Source: Massospora cicadina (Eukaryota; Entomophthoromycota; Entomophthoromycetes; Entomophthorales; Entomophthoraceae). From it: DNA of 64,000 bases. Below the pieces are notes generated by a model that saw only the letters and a program-made list of their open reading frames with translations, searched no databases and was not told where the DNA came from. Shown one piece after another: positions 18,903 through 31,449 of the stretch (position 1 is its first letter; every line of letters starts with the position of its first letter). Where the stretch lies: contig JAKSZP010017354.1 of the NCBI GenBank assembly GCA_022478985.1, positions 1 through 64,000 of the forward strand, in the 5' to 3' direction. Both the position numbers and the translations under genes were made by a program.

Positions 18903-21540
18903 ATCACAAGGAAAAATCCTTCTGGAGCTGATTTTGTTACTGACCTGCATTAGACAGGTAGATACTTGCATCAAACAAAGAGAAATATGGATTGGTGAGT
19001 TTGGTCACTAAGAGATGGCAGAATAGATGATGCAAGAATGATTGGAGCTTAACCTTGGAGCTCAAAGTAATATGAGAGGCATGGTTTTTTAGAAAAAGTT
19101 GTCTCTAAACTGTTTTTTAAATATAGAATTCAGTGTTGAGGTTATGGGACTCCTGAACAGCAGCAATGACAATGCGTGCTGACCTGAAGTTATAGAGGCA
19201 GCTCTTTGCTTATAGTTTCAATACTTTATTGTATTAATAAATTTCAGAGCCAGGGTGCTTTCTTGGGGTCTCATAGGTGCTCCCCTCCGCATCATGGGGG
19301 TTACTAGCGCTGAAACCTGAAGCTTTAAGGCGGCTAGTTTTAAGCCTTTTAGCTTGACTTTATGAGATAATCTGAGTGGTGTGCCCAGGGGGTTGGGAGA
19401 CTGTTGGTGGGAGCGAGGATCAGTGATCCAGCTTAGGATTCTGCCCCCGCTTTATCTGAGGAATTTCCTGAGGAGGATCAACAGTCTCCTCTGCAAGGCC
19501 CTCATTTGAAGATTCGGAGTTCATTTTTCCTTTTACAATACTTAAAATGATCCTTGCGTTATGTTCTTTAAAGGTAAGGTGGGGCTCGTTGAGGTGCAAA
19601 TCTATTGTGAAAGCAGGTTTTCAGTCTGCGGTGGTGAGCTAAGACAAAATTAGAGTTGAAGTATATTGTGTAAGAGCTAAAGTAGAGACTAGTTGATGTG
19701 CAGTATGCATTAAGTGAGGGTGGCTAATGTGTGTGTCAAGATGGGTGATGCCTTGTGATAGTCTTGTGATGGTGATGAAGTTAGTGATTGGAAGGTGTCC
19801 TCACATGAAGTGGGGCTTAGAGAGAGGTTGTAAACTTTCTATTGTGTAGCATTTCTAACTGCTTGGAGAAAGGTGTTTGGCGACAGGTACTATACTGGTA
19901 CCCATTGTGTAGGTTGCTGGATTGCCGCCATAGTTGCATTTGTGTTTGGCCTAGTTTATTCCTTGTGAGGTTGTAAGGAGCTTCTTATAAGGAAATAATT
20001 TAACTGTAATGGTTCCCAAGGGCATTACACTATGCAAATTGGGAGGGTGCCTGATTTTGTCACAAAGAAATCTAAGGGAAATTCCCATTAACTTATCAAA
20101 ACCTGAGGTGACAAAGAAAGACTTGGCTTCCAACACAGGTTTTGAAAAGAACACAACATAATCCAGAGTCCACAGTCAATGATGTTTTAAAAGGGTGATA
20201 AAGAGCTGTCAGGGGAAAGATGTGGAAAGTTCTGATCTAGGAACATGATCACTGCACAAAAGGTAAAAATAAGGATGGGTAGCATTGAAATTTATGAGTC
20301 TACTCACTGCGCGTTAGTTTTACTGTTTGTAAAAAAAGTTTTAAAAACTTGTGCTTCAGTTGTACAAGTTGGCTGTTCCTTTGGTTCTAAAGCCTCGTAA
20401 TTTTGAGACTCTTCATATTTTATGCTTGTTTTATGCCCACCGGTACTCTTCAACCCAAATGGAACTTCCAACATCTGATCATCTCCTAAGTAGTATTCAT
20501 CAAAAATCATTAGAGTTATGGTTAGTTAATTATACATCTTTGCTGGTTTTAATGAGAGGTGCTGAGGCTTAAGCATTATGAGGTTCAGTAACAGACCTTT
20601 GAGCTCTTTGCATACTCACACCTGTAGCCACAAGGACAGAAATAGACAGGGGAATCTCTAAAATTAAGACTGTAAATAAAGTTTGCAGCCCCAACTTTGG
20701 TGTATGGGAAATCTCAGGGATGGATTTTTGGCTATTTTTTTATATAAGAATCTTAAAATATGTTTTTAAAAAAGGAAATGACAAATAACCCAACAGCTTA
20801 TAAAATGATTATTGCTGGTTTTAAGCTGAAAATTTAAGAAACAAAAGTTTACAAGGTTCATGCGCCTGGAATTTCGTCCAAGATATTTTTTTTAGTACTA
20901 GATGGTCGTCCAAGATATATTTAAACACTTTGCTTTAAGTGTTATCTAACCAACTTTGGGTTCTGATTATCCACATTAATTTTAATCATCAAAGAGCTTA
21001 GTGATTTTATTGATCCTTACTTATAGCCTTTCCCATTTATACATCTAACATAGGAATTTTTTTAGATATTTTCACCTAATATTACTCTACATATAATATT
21101 TACAATTAAAGGTGCGCTTCTTTGCGCCCTATGTTTGAAGGGTGTTCTTACACTAGCGGTACCCATGAAACTTGTAATATCCTAAATCTAAGTCAAGAAA
21201 TCTATTTATGCACAATATGTTCTGAAGATTGGTAAATAAAGATAAATTTGTGCCTGTATATTGGACTTAAGGTTAAGTGGGACAGACAAAGAAGAGCTGC
21301 CAAGACATATCTCTCATCCAGGGTGCGCCCTAGACCAGTCATCTTTGTAAGCGGCAAAACCTTTTATTTAGTGCCCATATCTGCTCTGAAAGATTCAAGG
21401 CCATATCTGGCTTGATTGGGGGGCCTGGGACCTTGCATTGCTCTTTACTTGAAGAACGAGGTCTAAATCTACTTAAGAAAACTTTGCTAGCGCATAGTTC
21501 TTGTGTGAGGTTTAGAGTTTTATGTCACCAATGTTGGAAG
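18903..21540. other. No gene recognised
   Basis: About 2.6 kb with stops in all frames and no motif I can place, apart from the micro-insertion at 20887-20905. It may include the far (3') end and LTR of element C, but no matching partner LTR was found near 57.5-60 kb. Confidence 0.4.
20887..20905 (-). mobile_element. Micro-retroposon insertion, copy 3 (19 bp)
   Basis: TTTTTTTAGTACTAGATGG is flanked by perfect 13-bp repeats TCGTCCAAGATAT (20874-20886 and 20906-20918). On the minus strand it reads CCATCTAGTACT followed by A's, intermediate in length between copies 1 and 2. Confidence 0.8.
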
Positions 21541-21559
21541 TCTTGGCGTGGGTGACAAT

Positions 21560-22990
21560 GAGACATTAGTTTTTTGTGAAAATTGCAATTAACTTATGAA
21601 AGTTGCACTAGCCTAGGAAGGGACCCAGCTGTTATCATAAGCAGGGTATTCCTTCTAACATCAGGTAGTACACTCCACATGTGACCTTCAAGTGTGTAAA
21701 TCTTTTCCGCTTAAGATCTGGGTGTCCCATGCATCAGGATGGGCTCAACCTCTACTAGTTTATTGCCTATGAACGAGGAAAGTGAGGAATCCTGGAAGGA
21801 GGTATGGATCTTTCAGTGTGGTGCAATTGCTGGTCAAAAGCTCCGTCGTTAAGGACTTAAGTGATGGGAAATTAGACTACTCACTTTCAAGCCAGTTTCC
21901 ATCATGGCGCATTAGATTGTAGGTTCTTGGTGTCTAATATTACTAAGTCACATACTTGGTAGTTAAAAACTTGCTACGCTATTTGTCTATAAAATGCTTG
22001 GCATCATTGGTTGATTTTGTCAATTGGTTCTGGACCAGTGATAAACATTTTAGATATGCGTGATAAAGTCAATCGCTGCTGAAATATTGCTGTAAGTCTG
22101 AGGGCCAATAGTGAACGCAGGGTTTTATCCCAAGTTAGCAAACATAGGCGACATCACGTTGGTAAATGGAAAAAGTTGATATATGATAATTGGATTAGAG
22201 GAAGGCTAACTGTCCGTGTATCTTTAGAGACTATAGCATAACATTGATGATACTGCTTTGATAAGTGCTTAGTATTTCCCATTTGGCCATCTGATTGATA
22301 GTGATAGGCTGATTATCTGCAAGGCTTAGTCCTTAGCATGTAACTAAAGCCTCCTGATATTACGAGGTAAATGAGGTCATCTGTTGCTTTTCACTTCTTA
22401 GGAACACCATACAGGGCAATGATATGCGCCACAAAGAACTGTGCCATGTTTTCATAGCAGTTGTCATCATGTAAGGGATTAATATGGAAGATCTTTTGAA
22501 GCAGCCTACAATCAAAATGTCTCGCATACCCACATGATGTTAGTAAATTCACATCAGAAATCCACTGTGAGTGAAGTTTATGTCCCTGATGTTTGTTTAG
22601 GGGTGGAGGAAGCCATTTCATCCATTATTATTTTTTTTAGTACTAGATGGTCCCAACCCGAGGGGGTTCATCCAATATTATCATATTTGGAATTAGCAAA
22701 GATTAAGCATTGTTCAATCTAGGCTGAAACTTCTTTTGGTAGTCTGTTCAACTAATGGTCTCATTTGATCAAGTAAATGCACTTTTAAAGCTAGGATTAT
22801 TCATGGTGTGTCAAAATTATCCTATAACGCGGGAACACAACTCAAAAAATTATACATTATTCTGGAATTATATTCCCTGTCCTTCTAGGAATACCACCAG
22901 AAGGGACATAATTAGCATCAATCTTGTTCAGAAGGTCACAACATTTAGGGTTGGAAATATGGGATGCTAACACAGCATCCAAAAAAAACT
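21560..22990 (-). pseudogene. Integrase remnant of element C
   Basis: Minus-strand reading gives, in order, SQWISDVNLLTSCGY-like core start, AQFFVAHIIALYGVPKK (to ~22391), AYHYQSDGQ around the third catalytic residue (~22290), a FANLG.NPAFT segment (~22130) and DLVILDTKNLQSNAP (~21900), all standard landmarks of a Ty3/gypsy integrase. Further left there is only weak chromodomain similarity. Frames shift several times. It is split by micro-insertion 4. Its RT-RNase H and protease lie beyond element G at 55.6-57.4 kb. Confidence 0.75.
22631..22666 (-). mobile_element. Micro-retroposon insertion, copy 4 (36 bp)
   Basis: TTTTTTTTAGTACTAGATGG then TCCCAACCCGAGGGGG, flanked by TTCATCCATTATTA (22617-22630) and TTCATCCAATATTA (22667-22680), 13 of 14 identical. 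It interrupts the integrase remnant of C, so it entered a pre-existing transposon. It shows the longest stretch of the main subfamily consensus. Confidence 0.85.
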
Positions 22991-23004
22991 TTGTATACAG
23001 AGGA

Positions 23005-24410
23005 TGTGGAGAATGGTTAAGAAGCAATATCTTAAATCACTTGCTCAGATGAGGTGACAGCAATAATTGTCATAATCTTAGCTGAATGAAGGAAGACTGG
23101 CCATCCAATCTGGGTGTTAATTTCCATTGGAGAGTTCAGAATGCCAGGGGCTCAGAAGTTCTAATGATACTGTAAAGAGAATTTTAGGTGTTGTGTGAGG
23201 AGTAAAACTGTATATATTATATCAAAGGTCTAATAACCCACCAAATTGCTGGTATGGAGCAACCACAGATCTTTTTTGGGAAACTCAGAGATATGAGATG
23301 CATGAAATAATGACCCCTTAGATTAATTGGCTGTCAGTTATTTGATGTAATGGATAATACTAGTGGAAGAATATATATCAAATAGATTGCACCAACTTGG
23401 CGATGGATTAGTGAGGCTAATAAGGTCATAGGCGTGCTTGGCGTGCGCAATGGATTATAAGTAATGGTCAAGGGCGTAAATTTTCACAACCTCATCCACA
23501 GCATGGAAAGCCTTTGAATTGATGGATCAGAATGCCCGCTACATGATTATTTGATAGGGTTGCATGGATGGTGGAATTCTTATCCAAATCCATTAAAAGT
23601 GAAATAAAATAAGGTATAGAAGGCAAATCCTGCAGAAAGTAAAATAAGGGGATATTACGTTAACTGAAAAGAAGTATAGAATATAAAGAATAGCTTAGCA
23701 ATGTACCCTAAGAAAGGTATGCTGTCTTTATGGGAGGGGGAAGAGTTAGAGAAGAGCTTAAAGAACTAATTTAGACCTGTGCCCTTGAGCATATATTGAT
23801 TAGTTCTGGTAAAAAATTCGTTAAGGTTGGGGAAAATTTTTGTAATTTAGATAACATCATAAAGAGTTTGATATCTTATTATAAAGGAATGGCAAATAAT
23901 ATAAGTTGATAGTGCAACTTTTGTAAAGATTATTATAACTAAAAAATCAGCACAGCTAGTTTCGCCTGGATCCATTTCAACTGATCAAGAAATAAAGTTA
24001 CCTTAGGGGTGTATTAGTAAACCAGGGGTTGATCTGCGATCAGTTTTAATATTAAAGACCCAATACAGCTTGTCTAACTCATTTTGGTTCATATGGTGTT
24101 TAAAGAGGGTTTAGGAAATTTATTGCATACTTTGAGTAATCAGGCTATGTGTGGGATAATTCTTAAGTATTTCCAGAGGACCCTGGAATGGACCACCTCC
24201 CTGAAAACCGCTATCATTATAAATAAGGAAGAATTTGAAAAGGGGATATAGGAAATATCCTTGGGTTTAATGCAGTAACCCATCACCCATCTTATACAAG
24301 ATACAGGTTTATTAGCTGGGATAGGAAGCCACAGTAGGCTTGGAGTTCATCCTACGCCTGAAAGGATACTGATCACAGTCTATGAGGAGATGCTGGGCAC
24401 TAGTGCTACA
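23005..24410 (-). repeat. 3' LTR of element G (edges approximate)
   Basis: Aligns with 53969-55404. Shared blocks: GAAGACTGGCC, CCAGGGGCTCA, GGATCAGAA..CCGCT, TTTATGGGAGGGGG/TTTATAGGAGGGGGG, TTTTGATATCTTAT-like, TTGAGTAA.CAGGCTA.GTGTGGGAT and TACGCCTGAAA. The minus-strand start TGTAGCAC follows a purine-rich AAAAAGAAAAAGTAA, as expected of a polypurine tract. The left edge near 23005 is a best guess. Confidence 0.65.
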
Positions 24411-24529
24411 TTACTTTTTCTTTTTAATACAGGAAATATCCCGCCTCCTTAAACATAGACTGGTGCTTAATTCTTGCGGCTATTGTAAATTTAATAATGA
24501 AAATAGATGAGACTTTATGAGGGTGCCAG

Positions 24530-25070
24530 GTAGCCCAGGTGAGATTTGTAGAAAGCCCATCAGTTTCTTACAAGTATTGTAATCCCAAGCGCTCACCCAG
24601 CGGTTTCTTAAGGATTAACCCTTCCATGCGAGTAAGTACTATAATGGGTGACAGAATTACTTGGAAGCCTGGATTGCCTCTACCTCAACCTCCTGAAAAT
24701 CGCTGAACACAACAGTCTCAGGTGAAGTAGGTCTATGTTTATTGAAGAAGATAACTTTGAAAAGTGGAACACAATGTGTTGCTTCTAGTGCGCTTGGATA
24801 TTCTCATATAGAAATCGCCATTGCTCAAGTCATTTTTGATTTAATAGGGATCTCAGAGTTTGCTGGACAGCTTTTTGATGCTGCCTTCATGGTGAGGTTC
24901 CGCTTGTCCAGCATGATGAGGGAACCAACTTTAATGGCAATTCCTGGGTGCCGTTTTAGGTTAGTAAAATTCTTATAATGTCTAATAGCTCTTGACAGAA
25001 GCTCCTGGATATGTTTTTATAAGCATATTTATGGGCTATACGCTCTTTTTGCTGCAGGGGCCACTGAAAA
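24530..25070 (-). pseudogene. Integrase C-terminus and chromodomain of element G
   Basis: Minus-strand frames give an integrase tail (GIAIKVGSLIMLDKRNLTMK near 24920-24860) and then a chromodomain at about 24710-24545 (FQEVEVEAIQASK, YLLAWKG, NRWVSAWDYNTCKKLMGF). One stop lies within the chromodomain and frameshifts precede it. The segment starts immediately left of element D and continues the integrase core found right of D at 31.8-32.2 kb. Confidence 0.75.
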
Positions 25071-25077
25071 TAGGTTT

Positions 25078-25409
25078 TGAAGCTTTGAGTTACATTTCAA
25101 AAGTGCTTGATATTATCTCAAAATTACTTCGGTGGAATCTTCAGGAATAAAGGATTTGAATAGAATATTAATATATATTGGCTCACAAAAAGGCTAACCT
25201 TAATAATGAAAAGAACTAATAATTAAAGGTTTCGTCATGATATTCACTGATCTGATCATTTCAATCTCTAAGAGATTAATTATTATATGATTTTATGATT
25301 GGGTTAAGCCTGATCATTCATAAATGACTTGATGAGATCAGAATTAATAATCCCCATCAGCAACCAGAGTGGGAATTTTCAGAGTAAAAGAATCAGAGCG
25401 TAAGAACTA
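25078..25409 (-). repeat. 3' LTR of element D
   Basis: Starts (plus-strand view) TGAAGCTTTGAGTTACATTTC. Shared with the right copy: GGTTT.GTCATGAT/GGTTTTGTCATGG, CTGATCTGATCATTTCAATC-like, GCCTGATCATTCATA.ATGAC and TTGATGAGAT.AGA. The left end contains an inverted repeat TTTTGAAG...CTTCAAAA, clearer in the right copy. Confidence 0.7.
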
Positions 25410-25689
25410 GGAAAAATAGAAACTTCCACCAAAGATTAGATTGCAGAGGAGGATGATCTTGAAAAACCTAGGATGAACGCAATTCACAACTATATCCATA
25501 TAGTGTGTATGATGGAGTATTCAAGTCCTTTATTCAATGTAACCTTTATAGAGTCCAGACTAATTAGACTCTAATTTTTCCATTAAGCGACCAGGATGAG
25601 AGTGATATTACATAACTTAATCTCTAATCTGATATTCAGTCAAGGCAGGATTATGCTGGTTGCTTTTAAGGATATCCTTTTTAATGGCA

Positions 25690-26500
25690 GATTCAGAAAC
25701 TCTATTTCTTGAGCTTGCAGAAGAATTAGCCCGTCAGCCAGATTTTTCATAACTAAATCAAAGTTTACAGAACACTCCATCAAGAATAGCCTGAACGCTC
25801 AAGGGAACTGAAGGATATCACCCATAAATACATTTAAACGGTGACATATGATAATCCAATGGTAACTGATCCATTAAGCTAACAGAGAACTTGGTAAATA
25901 GAAATTCCATCGTGACAGATCAGTGGAAGCCACTTATATTGAAATGGCTACTAAACTTCCATTAACTCATTTGATGGCTCCATCTTTGGATGGGGGATGA
26001 AGAACCACGAACTTTTGGGCAGTATTAAAAACTGGGATTTTTCCCATAAAGGTTGAGAAGTAAAGTTAGTCCCAGTGTCAGGCATAAGGACTTTTGGGAC
26101 ACCCATGTTGAGCAATGATCTGGCGGTAGAGGAATAAGGCAGTGGCTTTAGCGGAGGGAGTAGCAAATGATATGGCCTTGACCCATTTAGTTAGAAGGTT
26201 AACAGCCATAATAACATATTGATGCCTCTGCAAGCCTCAGGGAAAAGGTCTTACAACATCAATACTTACCACTTCAAAAGCAATTGTAGGTGGTATAACT
26301 TTATGTTAGTAAATAGGGTTGAAAGCGCTATGATTCTTTACTACTGAGGCAAGCACCAACAGCCTCCCTGATGGTAACAACCATGTTATTTCAATAAAAT
26401 TGATTTTTAACCACATATAAGTCTGTTTTAGACATCAGTGACCAATTTGGTTATGCTACTCCATAATGGAGTCAAATTGAGAGTTGGGATGTAGAAAGGG
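25690..26500 (-). pseudogene. Integrase remnant of element D
   Basis: Reading the minus strand gives AVNLLTKWVKA (~26200) and IIAQHGCPK followed, after a 1-nt frame change, by VLMPDTGTNFTSQPLWEKSQ (26080-26020), the core of a Ty3/gypsy integrase with the second catalytic Asp in DTGTNF. HPKMEPSNELMEV (~25960) covers the third catalytic Glu region, where the usual T-E is S-N-E. The D.GTNF form differs from the chromoviral DRGPQF of A, B and G and resembles E. No chromodomain was seen. Confidence 0.75.
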
Positions 26501-28260
26501 TAACCATCTGGAGTCTACCTTCTTATATAAATATCCATCCTGTATCATGGTGTCCTTAATAATGGTCTTGAGAAAGGTTTAATCTTCTTAAGAATCTTTG
26601 TACCATAGTTCAGGCCTCCCATATGAAATCATACAATCTCTCCTCTTTCTTTGGGGTCCAAGATTAAAATTGAGACTGAAATAAATCATTGGCGTTTTAA
26701 TGTTTGGGACCTGACCAATGGATAAAAAAATCATAATTTTGCAGTAGTAAAGCCCAACAAGCTATCATTCCATCAGAACTTTCATTTTTAAACCATCTTA
26801 GAGAAGAATGGTCTGTAATGACAGAAAAATGATTGCCATAAAAAGGGCAAATGTGCTTATTTTCCATAATTACAGCTAAGCATTTGCGTTCTGTTATGCT
26901 GTAATTCGCTTGGCCTTGGACAGGGTTTCAAAGTAAGCCAAAGGATGGTCAACTTGATCCTCATCATTTTGTGACAAAATAGCTCCAATGGCTACATTAC
27001 TGGCATTGGTATGCAACATAAAAGTTCTATCAAATTGAAGGTAAATTAACACAAAAATTTTGGTTAGAACCTTCTAGAGAGAATTAAAGGATTGTTCTTG
27101 AGCTGAGCCCCATTCAGATGGTACATTTTTTATAATAAATGAAAGAAAGGTTCAGCCAGATCTGCGAATTTAGGTATGAACTACTGATAATATCTGACCA
27201 TACTTAAGAAGACTTGAATATCATGAAGAATGGTAGGAGGGGAAATTTGATTGATGGCCTTGATTTTGTTTGAAAGAGGTTGAATTCCTTTGGCAGAGAC
27301 CCTATGACCTAGAAACTCCATCTATTTTTAAAACAAGCATTTGGAAAGGCTTGAGTTTTATAGAGGAGCATCAAATCTGTTTAAAAACATCTCATAAATG
27401 GACCAAATGTTAGGTAAAAGCTTTTTAAACCACCATAATATCATCTAGGTATACCAAGACGCAGGTCAAATTTAAATCTCAGGCATCCCATCCATAGATC
27501 ACTGGAAAATAGTGGGGGAAATGCTTAACCCTTGAGACATATGATTTAGTTCATATAGGCCCTCGCTGGAAATTAAAGCACATTTGGCACGTTCTTCAGG
27601 GGCTAACTCAATATATCAGTACCCACTGACTAAATCCATAGCAGATAAGTACGTAGAACCAGCAAGAAATTGTAGAGAATCATCAATCCTAAATAGAGTG
27701 TAGCTGTCTTGTTGGGCTATGGCATTTAGCCATCAGTAATCCATGACCACCCAATTAGAGCCACTCTACTATTTTATCAGAAGTATGGGAGATGCCCACG
27801 AGCTATTGGAAGGTTTTGACAATCCAGCTTATTTAAACTGGTGTGACTCCTTAGTGACTTACGCTTTCTCAAATTTAGATTTATGGTATGTTTTACGAGT
27901 GGAGAATGTTCCCCAGTTTTGAAAGTATGCATTACCAAACTCTTCTTACTAAAATAATAGGTATGTTTTGCAAAAATATCGAAATATTTCTCAAGTAATT
28001 GATGAACTAGTATTTCTCATTTTTAGTTAAGATGCTTCCTAATCGCAGGCCCACAGTAAGAATCTCATTATTGGGCTCACAATTCAAACTTGTGTAAACT
28101 TCCAAAAGTTCTAACATCATAGACCCAGGATAGAGGTAGCAGCTTAACATAGACTATAGGGTTCTTTTTGATCCACAGTTTGGGGCTTATCTGTAAGATT
28201 CTCCAGTAAGACTAATAACGCTCCAGTATAAGCATAGTCTAAAACCCATAGTACAAGGTA
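26501..28260 (-). pseudogene. Reverse transcriptase-RNase H remnant of element D
   Basis: The RT active site is VYLDDIMVV on the minus strand (YLDD at 27440-27451). Downstream comes FLGHRVSAKGIQPLSNKIKA (~27320-27255), the normal end of the RT domain, and then RNase H-like sequence to about 26650 with many stops. Upstream of the active site the palm is broken by several frameshifts. No part could be translated intact. Confidence 0.75.
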
Positions 28261-28599
28261 AAAATTTCCTTAAGATGGGTTTAGAAATCCTGAATATGCA
28301 ATAGATGTTCATTAGGGGTAGAAAATGTAAAAAAGTGCTAATAATAACTTGTTATTTCTGGAGGAATAACAGCTGAAATCAGGGAAAAATAAGCATACCT
28401 TATTTGATGTCGGATGTCTTAGGTGATATAGTAGTCTGAGATCTTTATACATGGTATTTAATAGAATAAGATCTCTTTGACCCTTCCAACAGACAAACCC
28501 AACGCTTGGTATGTTGAATCTGAGAACGTTCAGATAAAAGTAAGGGAGCTCAATAAACCAAAGGAGGTAAAAAGGAATCATGATAATTGATAATACCAT

Positions 28600-29205
28600 C
28601 AAATTCTGTAAAAATTGGTTCCCCAAAAGTAAATTATAATTTAGATTATCCAAGACAATGGTAGGTACTGTAAAAGTTAACTTCTAGATCTTCAAAGAAA
28701 GAGATGAAAAAACTCCAACTGACTGCATGCTATTGGATCCTGTTGTAACATATTCGTCAAAATGGGATATTTCTGGCATAAGTTTGATTCTCTTTACCAT
28801 TCTAGAGGAGACTACATTCACTGAGGGAGAGGGAATGTGGCATAGTCAGGATGGGCGTCCTATTATCAAACCTCATGACGTGGGTTCCAATCCCATCATG
28901 GAAGAAATTGTTCTTCTGTGCCAAGAGGATATCAATACATGTGGATTTGTTCACCATGCCTTGGTCTGACCAAGCAAATCAGTGGAGTTAGATCATGTAA
29001 TCCTGGCCTATAAGAACATGCGCAGGAAGGTTTTAACCACAGTACTTGGGTTTTGTCCTCCACTACTATATTTTTGCTCCCTACTCCTACCCTTCTATTG
29101 GTTCAGTATATTTGTCCCAAAGTTGGCTACCTCAAATAAAATTAAAATTACATTCACTGGGGAGCCAATATCAATAATAGATTTTAATATTAACTTGACT
29201 TACTA
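28600..29205 (-). pseudogene. Protease of element D, split by a SINE
   Basis: Minus strand: the catalytic motif is IIDIGSPVNV (Asp-Ile-Gly codons at 29172-29164, so DTG has become DIG). The frame is cut by the SINE at 28824-29148 and resumes exactly after one copy of the 11-bp target repeat with VSSRMVKRIKLMPEISHFDE, reaching the C-terminal LDNLNYNLLLGNQF (~28640-28604). One in-frame stop remains near 28686. That removing the SINE plus one repeat restores the frame supports both the protease call and the insertion boundaries. Confidence 0.8.
28824..29148 (+). mobile_element. tRNA-derived SINE, copy 2, in D's protease
   Basis: About 325 bp flanked by perfect 11-bp repeats TACATTCACTG (28813-28823 and 29149-29159). 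tRNA-like head with box A TGGCATAGTCAGG (28838-28850) and box B GGTTCCAATCC (28883-28893). The 3' end GTTGGCTACCTCAAATAAA (29122-29140) matches the tail of the SINE at 16800-17101, although the heads resemble different tRNAs. It carries short reading frames with no meaning. Confidence 0.88.
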
Positions 29206-29279
29206 GAGCTTAATCCAAGTAATTACACTCCCAAACTGAGAAGGTATTGCCAACAAGGAGTCAAGGCATAAGAAGAATG

Positions 29280-31440
29280 TTCACCTTTATTAAATTTGGC
29301 AGGACCTTGGATATCTGATTCATACTCAAATAATTATCAAATTGATAAATTTTCATAGTTTTGCCTTCTTTTTTTTCTTTCATCTGATTTTATCTTAAAA
29401 CAACGATCTTCTGTAAGGAAGCACTGGTGGCAATAATTGCATTGGATAGCCCGAGCATTCTCAGACATTGCATATACCTTAGTACAAGAAGATTTTGTTG
29501 TTTCATAGGTTTGAGCTCATTTAGATAAATTAGGTAGTAATTTCAACAAGGCTTCCTTGATGTCTAGGATACTTTTAAAGATTTTTCTTCACGCTGATAA
29601 GATATACCTGCAGCTTAGTCCTTGACGAAAAAGTGGACATAACATCTGTAATGATATCATCAAGATTTAACTAGCCGCATGTCACCAGAGTCTCAGCCTC
29701 CCAATAAAAACAGTGAGCGAAGTCCTTAATAGTTTTTTAAGAAGCTGTATCCCCATAAAGGCCTGTTTTTAGAAGGATAAACTTTGTTCACTCCAAAATT
29801 CCTTTAGAAAAGCCTTTTTGACTTAGGACCAAGTTTGAACGAGCCATTAGATGAGGAACTATGGTATCCTGTGCTAAATGAGTAATACAATTTTAGTAAA
29901 TAATTCATTTTTAAAGGTCTTTTGCCTTACTAAGGGCCTTCTCATATGAGTAAAGAAAAGAAATGATACTCCCTTCCCCAGAAGAATACTTATCCTTGAC
30001 TACCGGTTTGAAACTCATAGGAGCATTAGCTGATAAGATATGAACCCCAGGCTGCTCCAGTTGGGTGGAAACATAAGAGTTAGAATCAGAGGCTTTGAAG
30101 GAGTATTTTGGGTGCAAGTTGACCTTCTCAGCGTAAATTTCGTTAATCCAATGATTTAGCTCAGAATGCCCCACTTTTGCATCCAATCTTCAGGTTAATT
30201 CAAGAATTTGTTCCAGTTGCATATAATATTTAAATTCCAAGAAATTAATCTTCGTTTGGAGCATATTTCCCTTTGGATTCACACGCCTGTAGCAAGATAT
30301 CAGTGTCCCTTGCCCATTTGTCCAGGCTATTCAACTTATCAGATAAGGACTAAAGCGACAAGAGGGGTTGATAAGTGTCCCATATGAAGTCAAGTTACAC
30401 TCCTTGGCTACTTTATGAATTTGAACTTGCAACTGTTAAGTCATGTCAGAGAGCAAATTAGGATTAGGCTCAGACAGACAATTACAGCCTCCAGTGTTGG
30501 AGTGCTGAGGGGTCCTGGAGGTCCAGGCGGCCCTACTGGACCAGGTGGTCCGGTTAATCTGGAAGGTCCAGTTGGCCCTCTAGGTCCCATAAGCCCATTG
30601 GGCTATAAGGTCCTGGGGATCCACTGGACTGGGAGGACCTTGAACCCCAGGTGGGCCCACAATCTCAGGGTTTTCATCCACTTGGCTGTTTCATTTGAAA
30701 TTTGGAGATTTGTTGCTCCAATTGGAGAAAAAAAATTTTGATTTCCTCTTTCATCAATTGAATTTGACGGTAGAGATGGGAAAGGTTATCTCTCCACTCA
30801 CTTGAGTCTCCCAAACTCGTTCTATCAACTGAGTGTTGATAAAGCTAGATATTCCATGGTCAAATTGAGCGATTTGTTGCTGCATGTTATTAAGAAGATT
30901 ATGGTTACTAATAATTGTGTTGCAATTATCCTGACTAAACTTGGAGGCAGAATTGAAAAACTCAGACGTAATTGTTCAAAGATTGTAGTCCTACTAATAG
31001 GTTAAATGTCCCCCGATGATGTATACCTACTACCTGTAATAAGTAGTACAACGCAGGATGCATAATTTGGCGAAAGTAAGGCCTGCTATTAACCCTGGGT
31101 TGCTGAGAGGTTTGATATAAGTCACACATCATGGAGGACACAGCACTAGCATAGGACCAAGTATAATGAATCTGGGAAAAAGAACCCCATTAAGTAGTTG
31201 CTGGATGGTGTCTCTCAAAGCTTCAGGCTGCATTTGAAAAATTACAATAAATTTAAGTTGGGACCGTTAATCTTTAAACTGACACAGAACACTAATGGGG
31301 ATGCTGCTTTAGGTATTTCAGTCCTAGTGGAATGACCTCAGCATAAAGCACTACCCTTTTCATCGTTCTGAAATTCTTCAGGCGAAAAAGGAGAATCAAT
31401 TTTAGTGATTGACATTTTCACAAGTACATAACTCAGAGTG
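29280..31440 (-). pseudogene. gag region of element D with Gly/Pro-rich tract
   Basis: Between protease and primer site on the minus strand. Pieces of an acidic/lysine-rich reading frame remain (91 codons at 30186-29911). A cysteine cluster CNYCHQCF lies near 29435, where a nucleocapsid zinc knuckle would be, but the CCHC spacing is not met. At about 30665-30495 both strands read as Gly-X-Y-like repeats. In the element's own (minus) direction this gives GPPGVQGPPSPVDPQD and, in another frame, GPPGPVGPPGPPGPL. Low-complexity Gly/Pro tracts occur in gag proteins of some fungal Ty3 elements. Confidence 0.5.
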
Positions 31441-31449
31441 CCCCTATAG

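Noticed and set aside
24395..24420. GGGCACTAGTGCTACATTACTT as another micro-retroposon relative.
   Set aside because: Resemblance is limited to GCACTAGTGCTA. There is no A-run or flanking duplication, and the sequence coincides with the LTR edge of G.
30415..30741. A 108-codon plus-strand frame with Gly/Pro repeats, a possible collagen-like gene.
   Set aside because: It lies inside element D, which is on the minus strand. Gly and Pro codons are complementary, so the plus-strand frame is an echo. There is no collagen-length repeat.
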